A stretch of DNA of 64,000 nucleotides from Mitsuaria sp. 7. Its GTDB lineage: Bacteria; Pseudomonadota; Gammaproteobacteria; Burkholderiales; Burkholderiaceae_C. Location: NCBI RefSeq assembly GCF_001653795.1, contig NZ_CP011514.1, forward strand, positions 4,708,727 to 4,772,726, given 5' to 3'. Made by a program: the position numbers and the translations under genes. Of this stretch, positions 32,925 through 41,947 are shown in pieces. The notes under the pieces are model-generated. The model was not told the origin of the DNA and did not search any database. It worked only from the letters and a program-made list of their open reading frames with translations. Within the stretch, counting starts at the first letter, position 1. The number at the start of each line of letters is the position of its first letter.

Positions 32925-35111
32925 TCAGTCTGCCGCCTGCGCCTCGTCCCGCGCCTGCGGCGTGTCGCGTGCCGGGAGGATCAGGTGGAATTCTGCGCCA
33001 CCGCCTTCGCGATTGGCGGCGTAAAGCTGGCCGCCGTGCATCTCCACGATCCGCCGGCTGATCGGCAGGCCCAGGCCGGTGCCGCCGGAGCCGTCCTTGG
33101 TCGCGCTGGACTGGACGAAGGGATCGAAGATCCGTTCCAGCTCGTCGACCGGGATGCCCGGTCCCCGGTCGGCGACGCAGAGGTGCAAGGCGCCCTCGGC
33201 CGTGCGGCCGCCGCGGAGCTCGATGGTGCCGCCCTGCGGCGCGAACTTGATGGCGTTGGCCAGCACGTTGCGCACCGCCTGCTGGAAGCGTGGCGGATCG
33301 ACCTGCGCCGGCATCGGCGCGGGCAACTCGACGGCCAGCGTCAGCTGGCGCTTCGCGGTCAGCGGCGCCAGCTCGCGCATCACGGCATCGACCGGCTCGC
33401 GCAGGTCCTCCGCGCGCAACTCCAGCGCGCCCACGGCGTCCAGCTTGGACGCGTCGAGCAGGTCGTTGACCAGCGCCAGCATCCGCTGCCCGGAGCCGTG
33501 GATGTCCGAGAACATCGCCTGCAGCCGCTCCTGCCCGCCGCTGCGCATGAGGCCGAGCTCGGAGAACCCGAGGATCGACTGCAGCGGCGTGCGCAACTCA
33601 TGGCTGATGTTGGCGAGGAACTCGGTCTTCGTCCGCGAGGCCTCTTCCGCCGCGTCGCGCGCCTGGCGCGTCAGCCGCTCGGCGGCGGCGCGCTCGGTGA
33701 TGTCGACCGCGCTGCCGGCGTAACCGAGCAGCTCACCGTCGCGACGCAGCGGCACCGTCGCGATCTGGTAGCGGCGCGGGGCGCCCTCGCCGTTGCGGAT
33801 CGTGGCCTCGACGCTGCGCACGCCCTCGTCGCCGCCGAACAGGCTGGCCACCGCGTCGCGGTCGGCCGGCTCGGCGAGGTCCGCGAGCCGGCGCCCGACC
33901 GCTTCGTCCGGCCGCCCGCGGTGCAGCGTCGTCCAGCGCGCATTCACGAAGGTCAGCGTGCCCGCCGGATTGGTCCGGAAGATCACCTCCTGCACGCTCT
34001 TGAGCAGCACGCGCATGTCGCGCTCGCGATCGGCGAGCTGCTCATGCGCGCCCTCGAGCGCTTCCATCGCCTCCGCCCGCGCCTGCAAGCTGCGCCGCAC
34101 CGTGATCGTCGCCAGCGCGATCAGCGCCAGCGCCAGCGAGCCGATCAGCAGCAGCCATCGCAGCCCCGCGTGCCAGCGCGCCAGCACCTCGTCGATAGCC
34201 TGCTCGACGCCGACGATCAACGGACGCCGCGGCGCCGCCCGGTACGCGACGATGACCTCGCCCGGCAACGCGCCGGCGCCGATGTAGGTGTCGTGCTCGC
34301 GCCCGCGGCGCAGCGCGTCGAAGGCCGGATGTCCGTCCAGCCGCTGCCCCGGCAGTTGATGCAAGGTCTCCATCGCGGCGAGCAGCTGGCCGTCGGTCGA
34401 GGCGAGCCACGCGGCGCTCCGGCCCGTCGGCAGCGCGCGCTGCTGGACCTGCGTCAGCGCGTCCGGGTTGATGAGGGCCAGCAGCCAGCGCGGGTCGCGT
34501 TCGCGCGTGCCGGGCGAGATGCCCAGCGGTGTCGGCGCGGACGCGCTGCCGGCGGGGTCGTCGGGCAAGGCCGGCAGCTGCAGCAGCAGCGGCAGCATGC
34601 CGACCGGCGAGCCGCGTGCGCCGCGTCCCCGCGCGAGGTCCGCCAGCCCCCGTCCCGGCCGCAGCGGCATCAGGAGGTCGCGGTCCGGCGCCGGCAGGCG
34701 GCCGAAGTCGTCGAGCGGGATCTCCAGGCCGATCTCATCGGCATTGGTGCTGATCAGCACCCGCCCGCGCGTGTCCAGCAGCGACACGCTGCGGATGAAG
34801 GGCAGGCCCACCAGGACGTGGCTGAAATGCTCCTCGAGGTGCTGCGCCTCGTGCGGGTCGGCGACCGTGCGCGTCAGCCCGTCGCCGATCGCGTGCAGGG
34901 ACAGCGAGGCCGTCTCGATCGTGCGGCTCGCGTCGCTCTCGAGCACCTGCGCCAGCAGTGCGCCGCGGGCGCGCGCCTCGTCGATCGCCTCCTGGCGGCC
35001 GACCCAGGCCGGCCCGATCAGGCCGGCCAGCGTCCCGACGCCCGCGACCAGTCCCGCCCACAGCGTGGCGCGACGCAGGCGCAGGAGGGAACGGACGGCC
35101 GGACCGAGCAT
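32925..35111 (-). CDS. PAS-containing sensor histidine kinase
   Basis: A 728-aa kinase. Its first hydrophobic helix lies at about 18-38. A periplasmic sensor of about 260 residues with Cache-like pattern (SLLDTRGRVLISTNADEIG) follows, then a second helix at about 317-337. A coiled stretch, a PAS domain with C-terminal extension (about 365-480, VIFRTNPAGTLTFVN), HisKA with H504 in NISHELRTPLQSILGFSEL, and HATPase (NVLANAIKFA, GTGLGLPISRRIV) complete it. No receiver is attached. It follows a periplasmic binding protein gene by 15 bases on the same strand, which suggests that the binding protein helps deliver the signal. Confidence 0.94.
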   Translation of the reverse strand: MLGPAVRSLLRLRRATLWAGLVAGVGTLAGLIGPAWVGRQEAIDEARARGALLAQVLESDASRTIETASLSLHAIGDGLTRTVADPHEAQHLEEHFSHVLVGLPFIRSVSLLDTRGRVLISTNADEIGLEIPLDDFGRLPAPDRDLLMPLRPGRGLADLARGRGARGSPVGMLPLLLQLPALPDDPAGSASAPTPLGISPGTRERDPRWLLALINPDALTQVQQRALPTGRSAAWLASTDGQLLAAMETLHQLPGQRLDGHPAFDALRRGREHDTYIGAGALPGEVIVAYRAAPRRPLIVGVEQAIDEVLARWHAGLRWLLLIGSLALALIALATITVRRSLQARAEAMEALEGAHEQLADRERDMRVLLKSVQEVIFRTNPAGTLTFVNARWTTLHRGRPDEAVGRRLADLAEPADRDAVASLFGGDEGVRSVEATIRNGEGAPRRYQIATVPLRRDGELLGYAGSAVDITERAAAERLTRQARDAAEEASRTKTEFLANISHELRTPLQSILGFSELGLMRSGGQERLQAMFSDIHGSGQRMLALVNDLLDASKLDAVGALELRAEDLREPVDAVMRELAPLTAKRQLTLAVELPAPMPAQVDPPRFQQAVRNVLANAIKFAPQGGTIELRGGRTAEGALHLCVADRGPGIPVDELERIFDPFVQSSATKDGSGGTGLGLPISRRIVEMHGGQLYAANREGGGAEFHLILPARDTPQARDEAQAAD

Positions 35112-35126
35112 TGCTGCGACTTTGCC

Positions 35127-36023
35127 TCAGGGCACGACGATCGCGCCAAGACCGTGGCGCTCGGCGGCGGCGCGCAGGCGCCCGTCGCGCTTGATGCGGG
35201 CGACGAAGTCGTCCAGCCGCGCCAGCCACACCGCATCGCCGCGCTTGATCGCGTAGGCATACGGCAGGACGTGGAAGGGTCGGGGCGACGCGATCAGCTG
35301 CGCCCAGTCGGCGTTGTCCAGCAGTCGTCGGCTGTACGGGTAGTCGGTCATGAAGACGTCGGCGCGGCCGGACTCCAGTTCCCGCTCCCGCGTCGCGGGC
35401 GGCTGCACCACGAGCAGCGTCGCCCGCTTGAGCGTGTCCCGCATCACCCGCTCCGTCGAGGTGCCGGTCTGGACGGCGACCACCACGCCCGTCTGGTCGA
35501 TGTCCTCCCAGCGCTTGACGACGCGGCTCGCGCGGCTCGCGATGGCGTAGATGTCGCTCTGCAGGTAGGGCTGCGTGAAGGACAAGGCCACCGCCCGCTG
35601 GGGCAGCACGGCGACGGCGAACATCGCGACATCGCAGCGTTCCGCCTCGAGGTCGGGGATCAGGCGCTGGAACGAGGATTCGACGTAGCGCAGACGCACG
35701 CCGAGTTCCTTGGCCAGCTCATTGGACAGATCGATGTCGATGCCGCTCAGCGTCTCGTCGCGCGGGTGGCGGTAGGTGATGCCGTAGTAGTCCGGCCAGA
35801 TGCAGACGCGGAGCACGCCGTTGGCGAGGATCCGCTGCAGCGTCGGACTGGTCGTGGCGGTGGCTGTGGCGACCGACGTCGGCGCGGACGCCGCCGTCGG
35901 GGCGCTCCAGGCCCCCGGCGCCATCGCCAGCAGGGAGGCCATCAGGAGGGCCAGCATCAGGCCGGCCGCGCCCCTGCGGGCCAGCCGGACCGTCGCGGCC
36001 TGTCCGGTCCATCGCTTCGTCAT
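35127..36023 (-). CDS. periplasmic amino-acid-type binding protein
   Basis: A 298-aa secreted protein with a long signal region (GAAGLMLALLMASLLAMAPGAWSA) and the family 3 binding-protein pattern: LRVCIWPDYYGITYRHPRD, LSGIDIDLSNELAKELGV, VRLRYVESSFQRLIPDLEAERCDVAMF and a second lobe with VVVAVQTGTSTERVM. No transporter genes accompany it. It is first in an operon with the PAS kinase, 15 bases apart, and divergent from two regulator genes, so a sensory role is more likely than import. A promoter-like pair lies about 100 bases upstream. Confidence 0.9.
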   Translation of the reverse strand: MTKRWTGQAATVRLARRGAAGLMLALLMASLLAMAPGAWSAPTAASAPTSVATATATTSPTLQRILANGVLRVCIWPDYYGITYRHPRDETLSGIDIDLSNELAKELGVRLRYVESSFQRLIPDLEAERCDVAMFAVAVLPQRAVALSFTQPYLQSDIYAIASRASRVVKRWEDIDQTGVVVAVQTGTSTERVMRDTLKRATLLVVQPPATRERELESGRADVFMTDYPYSRRLLDNADWAQLIASPRPFHVLPYAYAIKRGDAVWLARLDDFVARIKRDGRLRAAAERHGLGAIVVP

Positions 36024-36122
36024 CGCATCTCCTCAGCCCGGGATTGCACCAGAGTTCGTCCCACCCGGTCGCGAGGGAAGGCCCACCCTCGACCGAAGTC
36101 ACACCCGATATCACTTTTATCG

Positions 36123-36152
36123 CTTATAAATGGGGATATTGCCCACCTGCAA
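36123..36152 (-). promoter_or_regulatory. sigma-70-like promoter for the binding protein/kinase operon
   Basis: On the minus strand TTGCAG (36152-36147) and TATAAG (36128-36123) are 18 bases apart in an AT-rich part of the divergent intergenic region. Start of transcription would be about 90 bases before the binding-protein ATG. Confidence 0.4.
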
Positions 36153-36179
36153 GTTTGGTTAATTCGGCAAAATCGACTC

Positions 36180-36827
36180 ATGACTGCTATTGCCCGTACA
36201 CCCGACGACATGCAAGAGGATTTCAGCACGCGCGAAGTGGCGCAGCGCCTCGGCATGGCCGTCCGCTCGGTGCAACTCATGGTCGACCGCGGTGAGCTGC
36301 AGGCCTGGCGCACGCCGGGCGGGCATCGCCGGATCCTGCGGACCTCGCTGGACGCGTGGCTGACCGGCCGCGGCCTGGCGCCGACCAAGCCGGCCGACCT
36401 GTCGCCCAACGACGGCGTGCCGGCACGGCTGAAGGCGCTGCTGATCGAGGACTCGGTCCACTACCAGAACCTCGTCATGCTGCTGGCGCAGCAGGAGTTT
36501 CCCGACCTCGACCTGCACACGGCCAACGACGGCATCGGCGGGCTGGTCATGTACGGGCAGCTGCAGCCCGAGATCCTGCTGGTCGACATCCTGCTGCCCG
36601 GCATCGACGGTGCCGCGCTGGTGACCAGCCTGCGTTCGCAGCCGCAGTTCGCCAGCAGCGAGCTGATCTTCGTCACCGCGCTCGACGAGCAGCAGCGCGC
36701 GCCTTACGCGTTCGCGCTGGCCGGACTGCCGCTGGTGCACAAGCCGCGTCTCGTGACCGATCTGCCGCCGCTGCTGGCCGCCGCCGTCCAGCGCATCCAG
36801 GCCCGCCAGCCGCAATTTGCCGGTTGA
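36180..36827 (+). CDS. HTH (MerR/BldC-type) DNA-binding protein with receiver domain
   Basis: A 215-aa protein with unusual order. An N-terminal excisionase-like winged helix (about 12-58, STREVAQRLGMAVRSVQLMVDRGELQAWRTPGGHRR) precedes a receiver (about 80-205) with acceptor D136 in LLVDILLPG, Thr in FVTALDE and Lys in LVHKPRL. In most response regulators the receiver comes first. The start ATG follows an AT-rich divergent promoter region. The second regulator (receiver-HPt) begins 16 bases after its stop, and the sensor kinase lies divergently upstream, so all four genes likely form one signalling unit. Confidence 0.92.
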   Translation: MTAIARTPDDMQEDFSTREVAQRLGMAVRSVQLMVDRGELQAWRTPGGHRRILRTSLDAWLTGRGLAPTKPADLSPNDGVPARLKALLIEDSVHYQNLVMLLAQQEFPDLDLHTANDGIGGLVMYGQLQPEILLVDILLPGIDGAALVTSLRSQPQFASSELIFVTALDEQQRAPYAFALAGLPLVHKPRLVTDLPPLLAAAVQRIQARQPQFAG

Positions 36828-36843
36828 AGTCGGCCGGTTGATC

Positions 36844-37563
36844 ATGGCGTCCCGCGTCCGGGTCCTCCTGGTGGAGGACGACATCACCCTGCAACGCTTC
36901 GTCTCCATGGCCCTGGAGGACGACGAGGTGCGCCTGCAGGCCTGCATCTCCGTGGACGAGGCGCTGCTCGCGCTGGCGACGCAGAGCTTCGACCTGGTCA
37001 TCAGCGACCTGATGCTGCCGGGCCGGCACGGCCTGGATCTGCTGCAGACGCTCAAGCAGCGGCCCGGACTGCGCGGCAACGCGCGGCTGGCCGTGTTCAG
37101 CGCGGGGCTCAACCCGGCCGTGCGCGAACAGCTGGAAGCCCTGGGCGTGACGCGTTTCCTGTCCAAGCCCTGCTCGCTGGGCGAGCTCCAGTCCTGCCTG
37201 GACGGCCTGCGCGACGCGGCGCCGCCGGCCGCGATGCCGTCGATCCACCAGGCCGCCATCGAACAGTACTTCGGCGGCAATGCCGCGCTGTACCAGGCCT
37301 TCCTGGCGCGCTGCCGGGTGCAGTTCCCGCTGGACATCGCCAACGGCCGGCTCGCCTGCGACCGCGGCGAGCATGTGAAGCTGCGTCATCTCGCGCACAG
37401 CCTCAAGAGCGTGCTGCTGACGCTGGGGCACACGGAGGCGGCGGAAGTCGCGCGACAGCTGGAGCTCGATGCGGAACAGGCCGCGACGGGGTCCGAGGAG
37501 GCCCTCGCCGCCGCGCGCGCCGCGTGGCCGGTCCTCGAAGAGGCGCTGGCGCGCCTGCTCTGA
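36844..37563 (+). CDS. receiver-HPt phosphotransfer protein
   Basis: A 239-aa protein. The receiver (about 1-125) carries LLVEDD, acceptor D55 in LVISDLMLPG and Lys in FLSKPCS. The C-terminal HPt helical bundle (about 140-239) has acceptor H185 in RHLAHSLKSVLL. There is no DNA-binding domain. Such proteins pass phosphate between a kinase and a final regulator, here probably from the PAS kinase to the HTH-receiver protein encoded just upstream. The ATG at 36844 removes a short unsupported extension. Confidence 0.92.
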   Translation: MASRVRVLLVEDDITLQRFVSMALEDDEVRLQACISVDEALLALATQSFDLVISDLMLPGRHGLDLLQTLKQRPGLRGNARLAVFSAGLNPAVREQLEALGVTRFLSKPCSLGELQSCLDGLRDAAPPAAMPSIHQAAIEQYFGGNAALYQAFLARCRVQFPLDIANGRLACDRGEHVKLRHLAHSLKSVLLTLGHTEAAEVARQLELDAEQAATGSEEALAAARAAWPVLEEALARLL

Positions 37564-37572
37564 TCCCGCGGC

Positions 37573-39723
37573 TCAGATCGCCAGCGGATCCACGTCCACC
37601 GCCCACCGCGTCAGGCCCTTCTGACGACGCTTGAGCGCATGCAGCTCCGGCAGCCAGGCGCGCAGGAAGCGCTGCAACTGCGCGCGGTTCCCCGCCTCGA
37701 TCAGCATCTGGAACCGTTCGCTGTCGGCGACACGTGAGATGGCCATCGGCACCGGCGGATAGAGCAGCAACCCCAGCGACAGCGGCAGCGTCTGCGCCGC
37801 CTCCTGAGCGGCGGTGAGGAAATCGCGCGCGGCTTCGACCGTGCGGCCCTCCGCCCGCACCAGGGCCAGATGCGCGAACGGCGGCAGGTTGGCCGTCATC
37901 CGCTCATGCAGCTGACTGCCGGCGAAAGCCTCGTAATCGTGCTTCTGCAGCGACTGGTACAGCGCGTGCTCGGGGTACCAGGTCTGGATCCACATCTCGC
38001 TCGCGGCCGCCTGCGCGGCGTCCCGGCCCGCGCGGCCGCCGGCCTGCATCAGCAGCGAGAAGAGCCGCTCCGGCGCGCGGAAATCGCTGCTGAAGAGCGC
38101 CCCGTCCGGGTTCACCGCGGCGACCAGCGTGATGCGTCGGAAGTCGTGGCCCTTGGCGATCATCTGCGTGCCGACGAGGATGTCGACGTCGCCCTCGTGC
38201 ACGGCCGCGAGCTGCGTCTCCAGGCTGCCCTTGAGCCGGGTCGTGTCCGCGTCGATGCGCGCCACGCGCGCGCCGGGCAGCGCCTGCGCGAGCTGCTCCT
38301 CGAGCCGCTCCGTGCCCCGCCCCAGCGGCGCGATGTCCGGATTGCCGCAGGACGGACAGGCGCGCGGCACGCGCGTCGTCACGCCGCAGTGGTGGCAGCG
38401 CAGCGTCCGGTCCTCCTTGTGGAAGACCTGGTGCGCGCTGCAATGCGGGCAGTCGCTCTTCCAGTTGCACTGGTCGCAGTGCAGCACCGGCGCATAGCCG
38501 CGGCGGTTCAGGAACACGAGGCTCTGCTCGCCGCGGTCCAGCCGCTTGCGCATCGCGTCCAGCAGCGGCACCGACAGCGCCGTCGTCACGCCTTTCTTGC
38601 GTTCGAGCCGGTTCATGTCGAAGAGCCGGACCCGCGGCAACGCGCCGCCGCCGATGCGCTCGGTGAGGTCGACGCGGCGATACCGCCCGGCCAGCGCGTG
38701 TTGCCAGCTCTCCAGCGACGGCGTCGCCGAACCGAGCACCACCGGCACCTTCTCCAGATGGCCGCGATAGACCGCCAGGTCGCGCGCCGAATAGCGCGCG
38801 CCGTCCTGCTGCTTGTAGGAGGGGTCGTGCTCCTCGTCGACAACGATCAGTCCCAGCCGCGGCATGGACGCGAACACCGCCAGCCGCGTGCCCAGCACCA
38901 GCTGTGCGCGGCCCAGATGCGCGGCGAGCCAGTTGCGCAGGCGCTGCGCCGGCGTCAGCGCACTGTGCAGCGACACGATGGAACGACCCGCGAAACGCTC
39001 GGCGAAACGCGCCTCGAGCTGCGGCGTCAGGTTGATCTCGGGCACCAGCACGAGCACCTGCTGCCCGCGTTCGAGCGCGGCCTCGGCGGCGCGCAGGTAG
39101 ATCTCGGTCTTGCCGCTGCCGGTGAGCCCCCACAACAACGCGGGCGGCGGCGTCTCGCGGTTCGCCTGCTCCGCCAGCGCATCCAGTGCCGCCTGCTGCT
39201 GAGCAGTCAACGCGGGGCGCTGCAGCGGATCGGCCAGCGTCCCGTCCGCAACCTCGGCGGCGGCGGCGGCGACAGCAGCGTCGATCTCAGCCGCGGCCTT
39301 CGCCGCTGCCGCATCGGCCTTGTCCAGTTTCTTCAGCCGCGCCTGCAGCTGCTTCGCGTCGAGGTCCCGCAGTTGCGGCGGCAGCACCGCCAGCGCCAGC
39401 TCACCGACGCTGCGCTGGTAGTACTGCGCCGCGAAGTCGAGCAGCCGACGCCAGCGGTCCGACAAGGGCGGCAGCGCATCGAGCGCCTCGCCCACCGGAC
39501 GCAGCTCGGATTCCGGCAACTGCCCGTCCTCGGGCAAGTCCTGGCCCTCGGGCAGGTCGTCCCAGACCAGTCCCATCACGTCGCGACGGCCCAGCGTCAC
39601 ATGCACCAGCGTGCCGGGGGTCAAGTCTTGCGGGCCGAGGTAATCCAGCGGTCCGGTCAGCCCGCTGTGCTGCGGCGCCTCCACGGCCACCCGAACGCGT
39701 CGAAGGGATGGACCCTCGCTCAT
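37573..39723 (-). CDS. priA: primosomal protein N' (replication restart helicase PriA)
   Basis: A 716-aa PriA. The N-terminal 3'-DNA-binding domain is followed by helicase motifs LLWGLTGSGKTEIYLRAAE (I), VDEEHDPSYKQQDG (II, DEEH) and LGSATPSLESW (III). Eight Cys form the two zinc sites (LHCDQCNWKSDCPHCSAH, LRCHHCG, CPSCGN). The C-terminal helicase part has ILVGTQMIAKGHDF and QAGGRAGRD. PriA loads the replisome at stalled forks. An insertion rich in Ala/Lys/Asp (about 150-185) looks like a flexible linker. The start at 39723 (MSEGPSLRRVRVAVE) matches the family. It is convergent with the receiver-HPt gene. Confidence 0.97.
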   Translation of the reverse strand: MSEGPSLRRVRVAVEAPQHSGLTGPLDYLGPQDLTPGTLVHVTLGRRDVMGLVWDDLPEGQDLPEDGQLPESELRPVGEALDALPPLSDRWRRLLDFAAQYYQRSVGELALAVLPPQLRDLDAKQLQARLKKLDKADAAAAKAAAEIDAAVAAAAAEVADGTLADPLQRPALTAQQQAALDALAEQANRETPPPALLWGLTGSGKTEIYLRAAEAALERGQQVLVLVPEINLTPQLEARFAERFAGRSIVSLHSALTPAQRLRNWLAAHLGRAQLVLGTRLAVFASMPRLGLIVVDEEHDPSYKQQDGARYSARDLAVYRGHLEKVPVVLGSATPSLESWQHALAGRYRRVDLTERIGGGALPRVRLFDMNRLERKKGVTTALSVPLLDAMRKRLDRGEQSLVFLNRRGYAPVLHCDQCNWKSDCPHCSAHQVFHKEDRTLRCHHCGVTTRVPRACPSCGNPDIAPLGRGTERLEEQLAQALPGARVARIDADTTRLKGSLETQLAAVHEGDVDILVGTQMIAKGHDFRRITLVAAVNPDGALFSSDFRAPERLFSLLMQAGGRAGRDAAQAAASEMWIQTWYPEHALYQSLQKHDYEAFAGSQLHERMTANLPPFAHLALVRAEGRTVEAARDFLTAAQEAAQTLPLSLGLLLYPPVPMAISRVADSERFQMLIEAGNRAQLQRFLRAWLPELHALKRRQKGLTRWAVDVDPLAI

Positions 39724-40041
39724 CGTCCCCGCCCCTCGCGCCGGACAGCGGCGCTCGCGGCGTCCCCTCCGGCCTCCACCGGCCATGAGGAAAACGCGCC
39801 AAGTGCCTGATTTCCAAGGGTGTTCACAACGGGGGCTGAAGCCTGTGGATAACTTTGTGGGAAACGCCCCGGCTTTTCAGGGGCTGCCGCGATTGCCGCC
39901 GCGGCGGCTCTGCGGCGTCAAATTCCGGGGAAACGCCGAGCTCCCTTTGAAATCAACGACTTACGCGCCCATCGGGGAAAGCCCTAGCTCAGATGCCCCG
40001 CATGTGCTGCGTTTCGGTGACATGCACGGATTTGGGGATAA
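39724..40041. other. gene-free stretch between hemE and priA
   Basis: A 318-base gap downstream of hemE and upstream of priA, both on the minus strand. It contains a perfect 9-base DnaA-box consensus and a second near-match (separate entry). The A/T content is higher around 39825-39860, where the priA promoter may lie. No small gene was found. Confidence 0.6.
39844..40041 (-). promoter_or_regulatory. DnaA-box-like sites upstream of priA
   Basis: TGTGGATAA at 39844-39852 is an exact match to the DnaA-box consensus (TTATCCACA on the other strand). TGGGGATAA at 40033-40041 differs at one position. Two boxes about 180 bases apart could serve regulation by DnaA but are too few for a chromosomal origin. 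Confidence 0.45.
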
Positions 40042-41136
40042 CTACGCCGAGCCCTTGCGCAGTTTGCGCGAATGCATATGCACTTCGTCGACCAGTTCGG
40101 ACACGCTTTCCGGCGGCGTGAACTGGCTGATGCCGTGGCCCAGGTTGAACACGTGTCCGCCCCAGCCGCCGTCCGCGCGTTGCGGCGCGCCGAAGCTGTC
40201 GAGCACCGCGCGCGCCTGCTCGCGCACCGCGGCCGGCGGCGCGAACAGCACGTTCGGATCGAGGTTGCCCTGCAGCGCGACGCGGTCCTGCAGCTGCGCC
40301 CGCGCGCGGCCGAGGTTCACCGTCCAGTCCAGGCCCACGACGTCGGCGCCGGCCGTGGCGATTTCATCGAGCCACAGTCCGCCGCCCTTGGTGAACAGCA
40401 GCTTGGGAATGCGGCGGCCGTCGTGTTCACCCTTGAGCTGCGACAGCACGCGGCGCGAATACGCCAGGCTGAACTGCTGGAACTGGCCGTCGGCCAGCAC
40501 GCCGCCCCAGGAGTCGAACACCATCACCGCCTGCGCGCCGGCCTCGATCTGCGCGTTGAGGTAGGCCGCGACCGCGTCGGCGTTGATCGACAGGATGCGG
40601 TGCATCAGGTCGGGACGCGCGTACATCAGGCTCTTGACGTGGCGATAGTCGTCGGAGCCGCCGCCCTCGACCATGTAGCAGGCCAGCGTCCACGGGCTGC
40701 CGGAGAAACCGATCAGCGGCACGCGGCCGTTCAGCGCGCCGCGGATGGAGGTCACCGCGTCGAAGACGTAGCGCAGCTTGTCCATGTCGGGCACGGCCAG
40801 CGCGTTCACGGCGGCCTCGTCACGGACGACCTTCTCGAACTTCGGGCCCTCGCCCTGCGCGAACGACAGGCCCAGGCCCATCGCGTCCGGCACGGTCAGG
40901 ATGTCGCTGAACAGGATGGCGGCGTCCAGCGGGTAGCGCTCCAGCGGCTGGAGGGTCACCTCCGTCGCGTAATCCTTGTTGGTGGCCAGGCCCATGAAGC
41001 TGCCGGCCTTCGCGCGGGTGTCGCGGTACTCGGGCAGGTAGCGGCCGGCCTGACGCATCAGCCAGACGGGGGTGTACTCGGTGGGCTCGCGCAGGCAGGC
41101 GCGCAGGAAGACGTCGTTCAGAAGGGGGGCGCTCAT
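40042..41136 (-). CDS. hemE: uroporphyrinogen III decarboxylase
   Basis: A 364-aa HemE of full length. Signatures are [16 protein letters not shown] near the start and [18 protein letters not shown] about residue 140. The catalytic Asp lies in [14 protein letters not shown], and HVFNLGHGI precedes the C-terminus. It removes four acetate carboxyls from uroporphyrinogen III to give coproporphyrinogen III in haem synthesis, in the cytoplasm. It is divergent from lemA; priA lies downstream on the same strand after a 318-base gap. Confidence 0.98.
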   Translation of the reverse strand: MSAPLLNDVFLRACLREPTEYTPVWLMRQAGRYLPEYRDTRAKAGSFMGLATNKDYATEVTLQPLERYPLDAAILFSDILTVPDAMGLGLSFAQGEGPKFEKVVRDEAAVNALAVPDMDKLRYVFDAVTSIRGALNGRVPLIGFSGSPWTLACYMVEGGGSDDYRHVKSLMYARPDLMHRILSINADAVAAYLNAQIEAGAQAVMVFDSWGGVLADGQFQQFSLAYSRRVLSQLKGEHDGRRIPKLLFTKGGGLWLDEIATAGADVVGLDWTVNLGRARAQLQDRVALQGNLDPNVLFAPPAAVREQARAVLDSFGAPQRADGGWGGHVFNLGHGISQFTPPESVSELVDEVHMHSRKLRKGSA

Positions 41137-41168
41137 GGGGAGGGGATTATGCTCGGGCCACCCTGCCC

Positions 41169-41215
41169 TTGAATTCCGGGACCCGGCACACGATATGCCG
41201 CTGCGCACAAGGAGG
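41169..41215 (+). promoter_or_regulatory. candidate promoter and strong ribosome site of lemA
   Basis: TTGAAT (41169-41174) and GATATG (41192-41197) are 17 bases apart, a weak sigma-70-like pair. AAGGAGG at 41209-41215, eight bases before the ATG at 41224, is a near-perfect ribosome-binding site. Confidence 0.4.
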
Positions 41216-41223
41216 ATCCGCTG

Positions 41224-41937
41224 ATGACTTCGACCCTGTCCCGTCCGTCCGCCGCCATTTCCGGCGCTGTTTCCGGCACCGTCCGCACGGCGCTGCGCGC
41301 CACCGCGATGGCCGCGCTGATCGTGGGCGCGCCGATGGCGCTCACCGGCTGCGGCTACAACGAATTCCAGAGCCTGGACGAGCAGGTCAACGCCAGCTGG
41401 TCCGAGGTGCTCAGCCAGTACCAGCGCCGCAGCGACCTGATCCCGAACATCGTCAACACGGTGAAGGGCGAGGCCAGCTTCGAGCAGGACACGCTGACCA
41501 AGGTCGTCGAAGCACGCGCCAAGGCCACCAGCATCCAGGTCACGCCTGAACTGGCGCGGGACCCGGCGGCGCTTCAGAAGTTCCAGGCCGCGCAGGGCGA
41601 ACTGTCCGGCGCGCTGAGCCGGCTGATGGTCGTCAGCGAACGCTACCCGCAGCTGCAGGCCAACCAGGGCTTCCGTGACCTGCGCGTGCAGCTCGAGGGC
41701 ACGGAGAACCGCATCACCGTTGCTCGCAACCGTTACATCAAGTCGGTGCAGGAATACAACGTGCTGACCCGCCGCTTCCCGTCCAACCTGACGGCGAAGA
41801 TCTTCGGCTACGACACCAAGCCCAACTTCACCGTGCAGAACGAGGCCGCGATCTCCGCGCCGCCGACGGTGAGCTTCGACAAGCCGGCCACGACCACGCC
41901 GGCACCCGCACCGGCGGCCTCGCCCGCGTCGAACTGA
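41224..41937 (+). CDS. lemA: LemA family protein
   Basis: A 237-aa protein. A long N-terminal leader ends in [10 protein letters not shown], which fits a lipobox, so it is probably a lipoprotein or a signal-anchored protein. The conserved core is helical: [29 protein letters not shown], with the family's [20 protein letters not shown] towards the end. LemA genes are typically followed by TPM-domain genes, as here. The trio probably works at the envelope; no biochemical role is established. The Ala/Pro-rich tail is variable in the family. Confidence 0.95.
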   Translation: MTSTLSRPSAAISGAVSGTVRTALRATAMAALIVGAPMALTGCGYNEFQSLDEQVNASWSEVLSQYQRRSDLIPNIVNTVKGEASFEQDTLTKVVEARAKATSIQVTPELARDPAALQKFQAAQGELSGALSRLMVVSERYPQLQANQGFRDLRVQLEGTENRITVARNRYIKSVQEYNVLTRRFPSNLTAKIFGYDTKPNFTVQNEAAISAPPTVSFDKPATTTPAPAPAASPASN

Positions 41938-41947
41938 GGCCCCGCGC

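Noticed and set aside
32985..36179. Plus-strand frame leading into the HTH-receiver gene
   Set aside because: This part is antisense to the PAS kinase and binding protein, Arg/Gln/Ala rich without motifs. The true start is the ATG at 36180.
39724..40041. Chromosomal origin of replication
   Set aside because: Only two DnaA boxes, no AT-rich unwinding region and no dnaA/dnaN/mnmG genes nearby.
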